Part shown: positions 4,526 through 7,370 of the stretch, piece after piece
Layout of the letters: every line of letters starts with the position of its first letter
Position numbering within the stretch: the stretch's first letter is position 1
Source of the DNA: Pseudomonadota bacterium
GTDB lineage: Bacteria > Desulfobacterota > Desulfovibrionia > Desulfovibrionales > Desulfovibrionaceae
Direction: 5' to 3'
NCBI GenBank assembly: GCA_023417745.1
Contig: JAEZEM010000297.1
Location: 1 to 7,370, forward strand
Length of the DNA: 7,370 nt
Position numbers and translations under genes: made by a program
Notes under the pieces: generated by a model
What the model was told of the DNA's origin: nothing
Seen by the model: the letters and a program-made list of their open reading frames with translations, nothing else
Databases searched by the model: none

Positions 4526-6318
4526 GCCTTAGCGTCAAGGGCAAGCTGCAAACGCTTTGCGCCGTCATCGTGGCCGGCTTCGCCCTGGTGGTGGTCGTGG
4601 ACATCCTGGAAGCCCGGCATACCGAGCGCACCCTGGCCCTGGAGCGGTTGACCGTGGTCGCCCGAATTGAGGCGCTGGAAATGCGTCGCCAGGAGAAGAA
4701 TTTCTTCCTCCGTCATGATCCCGAGGCCCTGGCCGCCGTGCGCCGCCACCAACAGGCCGCCGTGGCGGCCATCGAGGCCATCCGGGCCAGCGACCCGGAC
4801 CATGATCCCCTGTCCGACGTCGCCCTGTCCCGTCTTGAAGCCTACCGCCAAGGCTTCGAGGCCATTGCCGGCAGCCCGGGCGGGGCCGACGCCGTCGATC
4901 CCACGGCGCGCTATCTTGAAAGCTCCCAGGCCCTGGAACACCTGTCCGACAGTCAGCCCGATCTGGCCTCGGCCGTGGCCCGGGTGGCCCGCCTGGAAAA
5001 ACGGTGGCTGGCCTCGGGCACCTCGGAAAACCTCCAGCGCCTGACGCGCGAAGCCGAACGCCTGCGCGACGTGGGCGGGCTGGCCGGCCCGCCGCCTGGC
5101 GACGCCGCCCGCGTCGCCAATGCCTACGTCAACGCCCTTGGCGATTACGCCAGCCGCCTGGAGGACGCCGGATCGGCCTCGGCCGGCTTCGTGTCCGCCG
5201 CCCGGGCCCTGGAGCCCGTCACCGAGGCCTTGCGCGCCTCCTACGAGGCCAGGCGAAACGCCATCGAGCAGGTGACCAACCTCCTCGACATGGGCATCCA
5301 GGCCGCCGTCCTGGTGCTGGTCGCCTTGGCCGCCTGGGGACTGTTCCAGGCCGTGGCCACGCCGTTGGAGCGCCTGCGCCGCCATGCCCGACGGCTGGTC
5401 CGGGGCGAGGCCACCGACCTTGATCCGACCGAGTATTCCGGCGAATTTCGGGATCTGGCCACCGACATCGCGGCCATGGAAGGCCACCTGCTGGCCACCA
5501 TCCGGGAACTGGCCGCCAAGGAACGCGAGGCCGCCGACCAGGCCGCCAAAGCCGAGGCCGCCCGCCAGCAGGCCGAGGAACTGGGCCGGGTCAAGACCGA
5601 CTTTTTAAGCCTGGTCTCTCACGAGTTCAAAACGCCGCTGACCTCCATGGTCGGCTTCGCCCAGGTCATGCGCAAGCGCCTGGAACGCGGGCCGTTGGCC
5701 GAGGCCGGGCGCCCCCTGGAAGTTGTCGCCGAGGTCGAGCGGCTGCGCCACAATCTGGTCATCATGCTGGAGGAAGGGCGAAAGCTCGCCGGGCTTATCG
5801 ACAACGTCCTGGAACTGGCCGCCCTGGACTCCGGCGACCTGCCCCTGGCTCTTGAGCCGCTGTCGGCCGCCGAACTCCTCGACCGGGCGGCCGCCCCCCA
5901 TCTGGCGGCCATGGCCGCCAAGAGACTCGACTTCGTGCGCGACATCCCCGACGACCTGCCGCCGCTTCGCGGCGACCGGGGCCGCCTGGTCTTCGTTTTC
6001 GACCAGCTTTTGTCCAACGCCGTGAAGTTCACCCGGACAGGCCATGTCGCCTGCCGGGCCGAGGTCCGGGACGGCCGGCTCGTCCTGGCCGTGGAGGACA
6101 CCGGCCAGGGCATCCCCGCCGACATGGGCGAAGCGGTTTTTGAAAAGTTTTTCCAGATCGGCGACGTCACCACCGGCAAGATACCGGGCCTGGGCATCGG
6201 CCTGGCCGCCGCCAAGGCCGTGGTGGAGCGCCACGGCGGCTCCATCACGGCCCACGGCCTCCCCGGGCAGGGCGCCCGCGTCGAGGTCGCCCTCCCCTTG
6301 TACGAGGCGACCCCATGA
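4522..6318 (+). CDS. Membrane sensor histidine kinase with HBM-like sensor domain
   Basis: This 598-residue protein is a full-length two-component sensor. A short cytoplasmic N-terminus leads to membrane helix 1 (about 11-28). A periplasmic, mainly helical domain of about 225 residues follows and carries RRQEKNFFLRHD (55-66). That EKNF-LR signature and the domain size are typical of helical bimodular (HBM) sensors, some of which bind small organic acids. Membrane helix 2 spans about 257-277, followed by a HAMP linker (about 278-330), a coiled coil (330-356), the HisKA region with phosphorylated H367 in SLVSHEFKTPL, and an ATP-binding domain with N499 (N box), DTGQG 526-530, FEKFF 540-544 and GLGIGL 556-561. 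No receiver or output domain is attached, and no DNA-binding response regulator lies next to it; the REC-Hpt protein upstream is a possible partner. The start has a weak ribosome site and overlaps a tiny leader frame. The ligand is unknown. Confidence 0.9.
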   Translation: MSLSVKGKLQTLCAVIVAGFALVVVVDILEARHTERTLALERLTVVARIEALEMRRQEKNFFLRHDPEALAAVRRHQQAAVAAIEAIRASDPDHDPLSDVALSRLEAYRQGFEAIAGSPGGADAVDPTARYLESSQALEHLSDSQPDLASAVARVARLEKRWLASGTSENLQRLTREAERLRDVGGLAGPPPGDAARVANAYVNALGDYASRLEDAGSASAGFVSAARALEPVTEALRASYEARRNAIEQVTNLLDMGIQAAVLVLVALAAWGLFQAVATPLERLRRHARRLVRGEATDLDPTEYSGEFRDLATDIAAMEGHLLATIRELAAKEREAADQAAKAEAARQQAEELGRVKTDFLSLVSHEFKTPLTSMVGFAQVMRKRLERGPLAEAGRPLEVVAEVERLRHNLVIMLEEGRKLAGLIDNVLELAALDSGDLPLALEPLSAAELLDRAAAPHLAAMAAKRLDFVRDIPDDLPPLRGDRGRLVFVFDQLLSNAVKFTRTGHVACRAEVRDGRLVLAVEDTGQGIPADMGEAVFEKFFQIGDVTTGKIPGLGIGLAAAKAVVERHGGSITAHGLPGQGARVEVALPLYEATP

Positions 6319-6389
6319 CCCTTTGCATTGAGGACTCCCTGGGCTATCGTGCCCCATGCGTCCCCCACCTTGTGAGGCCACTGCCATGA
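6315..6389 (+). CDS. 24-codon small frame bridging the two kinase genes
   Basis: An ATG at 6315 overlaps the first kinase's TGA (ATGA, 6315-6318). It has GAGG at 6304-6307, 7 bases upstream, and runs 24 codons (MTLCIEDSLGYR...). Its TGA (6387-6389) overlaps the ATG of the second kinase (ATGA, 6386-6389). It therefore fills the gap exactly, with a stop/start overlap at each end. It may be a coupling peptide that carries ribosomes between the two kinases rather than a functional protein. It has two cysteines and no recognised domain, and the arrangement could be chance. Confidence 0.3.
   Translation: MTLCIEDSLGYRAPCVPHLVRPLP
6323..6350 (+). promoter_or_regulatory. Candidate sigma-70 promoter for the second kinase
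   Basis: TTGCAT (6323-6328) and TATCGT (6345-6350) are separated by 16 bases, with three and four consensus matches. Transcription would start near 6357, leaving a leader of about 30 bases before the ATG at 6386. The boxes are weak, and the second kinase could equally be read from the first kinase's transcript. Confidence 0.3.
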
Positions 6390-7370
6390 TCCAGGACGAA
6401 CTCAGCCGGCTGCGCCTAAAGCTCATCGCCGTCACCCTGGCCTTCTCCTTTATTCCGCTGTTAAGCCTCGGCCTTGGACTCTACGCCAAGTTCTATGACA
6501 CCTACACCGAGAAGATCCACGGCAACCTGCGCAATCTGGCCGACAACAAGAAAGTCACCATCGACCTGTTTCTGACCGAACGCGTGGCCCAGCTCTCCAA
6601 TCTGGCCCTGACCGAATCCTACGCCGACCTGTCCGGCGACACCTATCTCGAACGCATTTTCGGCGTGCTCCAGCTGCACAGCAAGTCCTTCCTCGACTTG
6701 CAAGTCATCGACCAAAACGGCATCTGCGTCTCCTACGTCGGCCCCTACCAGTTGCGCGGCATCGACTACAGCCACGAAGACTGGTTCCGCACGGTCATGG
6801 CCAAGGGCATCCACATCAGCGACGTGTTCATGGGCTTTCGCAAATACCCGCATTTCAACATCGCCGTCAGCCGCCGCGAAGGAGACCGGACCTGGGTGCT
6901 GCGCGCCGCCATCGACTCCGACATCTTCGACTCCCTGGTCCGTACGGTGCAGCTTGGCAAGTCCGGCGACGCCTTTCTCTTAAACGCCCAGCACGTGCTC
7001 CAGACCAAGCCGCGCTTTGGCCATGACATGTTCGACACCGTGCCTTTTCCGGACATACCGCGTTTCTCCGGCACCCGGGTGGAGGAACTGACCGTCAACG
7101 GCGAGGTGTCCATCTACGCCATGACCTGGCTCAATCTCAAAGACTGGCTGCTGGTCATCAAGGACGATCCGGGCGAGGAACTCCTGCCGCTTTATCGGGC
7201 GCGCTGGCTGCTTATCCTGCTCCTTTGCGGCGGCGGCGGACTTATCGTCATCGGCGCGGTGGTCATCGCCAACGGCACCGTGCGCGAACTCATCCGGGCC
7301 GAGCGGGAAAAGGCCACCCTGGACGCCTCGCTGACCCAGTCGAGCAAGATGGCCGCCCTGGGCAAGCTGG
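6386..7370 (+). CDS. Membrane sensor histidine kinase with Cache-type sensor (5' part)
   Basis: The window ends inside this gene; 328 codons are seen. Membrane helix 1 covers about 12-33. The extracytoplasmic domain (about 35-268) looks like a double Cache sensor: YSHEDWFRTVMAKG (128-141), DVFMGFRKYPHFNIAVSR (146-163), then a second part with GKSGDAFLLN (191-200) and the strand before TM2. Membrane helix 2 is about 273-296. A short charged helix then leads to SSKMAALGKL (319-328), the segment that normally comes just before the phosphorylated histidine in NtrB-like kinases, so the catalytic part lies beyond the window. No HAMP domain separates TM2 from the helix. The ATG at 6386 has GAGG 8 bases upstream; an in-frame ATG at 6356 would add ten residues but lacks a ribosome site. 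The gene follows the first kinase by 67 bases. Cache domains often bind small organic ligands such as amino or carboxylic acids; the ligand here is unknown. Confidence 0.85.
   Translation, partial: MIQDELSRLRLKLIAVTLAFSFIPLLSLGLGLYAKFYDTYTEKIHGNLRNLADNKKVTIDLFLTERVAQLSNLALTESYADLSGDTYLERIFGVLQLHSKSFLDLQVIDQNGICVSYVGPYQLRGIDYSHEDWFRTVMAKGIHISDVFMGFRKYPHFNIAVSRREGDRTWVLRAAIDSDIFDSLVRTVQLGKSGDAFLLNAQHVLQTKPRFGHDMFDTVPFPDIPRFSGTRVEELTVNGEVSIYAMTWLNLKDWLLVIKDDPGEELLPLYRARWLLILLLCGGGGLIVIGAVVIANGTVRELIRAEREKATLDASLTQSSKMAALGKL

Noticed and set aside
4210..5487. A 425-codon minus-strand open frame opposite the first kinase
   Set aside because: Same cause: it covers the sensor half of a clear histidine kinase and shows no recognisable domain.
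6356..6385. Upstream in-frame ATG for the second kinase
   Set aside because: No Shine-Dalgarno precedes it, and it adds a Pro-rich stretch (MRPPPCEATA) before an otherwise typical sensor-kinase N-terminus.

Overview
The window is very GC-rich, with Ala, Gly, Pro and Leu codons mostly ending in C or G. It is gene-dense and heavy in two-component signalling. This style, together with a dCache-type sensor kinase whose phosphorylation region opens with SSKMAALGKL, fits a high-GC Desulfovibrio-like sulfate reducer (Desulfovibrionaceae). That assignment is an impression from gene style, not a database result. No tRNA, rRNA, CRISPR array, insertion sequence or phage gene was seen.

Layout. On the minus strand, two genes form a tight operon (transcribed 1971 to 56). 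The first encodes a cytoplasmic alpha/alpha-toroid protein of the prenyltransferase/squalene-oxidase repeat class. The second overlaps it by ATGA and encodes a DUF362 protein with a Tat export signal. A perfect hairpin at 1-23 probably ends this operon. A 185-bp divergent intergenic region (1972-2156) separates it from the plus-strand genes. These are: a stand-alone REC-Hpt phosphorelay protein (2157-2936); an exported methionine sulfoxide reductase MsrA-MsrB fusion (3074-4234); a 287-bp non-coding stretch with inverted repeats (4235-4521); a membrane histidine kinase with an HBM-like helical sensor domain (4522-6318); and the first 328 residues of a second membrane histidine kinase with a Cache-type sensor (6386 to the window end).

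How they may work together. The REC-Hpt protein has no output domain, so it can only relay or sink phosphate between other proteins. The first kinase has no receiver domain of its own and no DNA-binding regulator sits beside it, so the REC-Hpt protein is a reasonable nearby partner, though this is inference. The MsrAB fusion repairs oxidised methionines, probably in the periplasm. An internal ATG with a near-perfect Shine-Dalgarno just after the signal peptide could also give a cytoplasmic form. Two very short open frames precede the two kinase genes, and both end in an ATGA overlap with the kinase start, which suggests translational coupling.

Most of the window is recognisable. The least understood parts are the toroid/DUF362 operon, the REC-Hpt protein with a non-canonical Hpt motif, and the small coupled frames.
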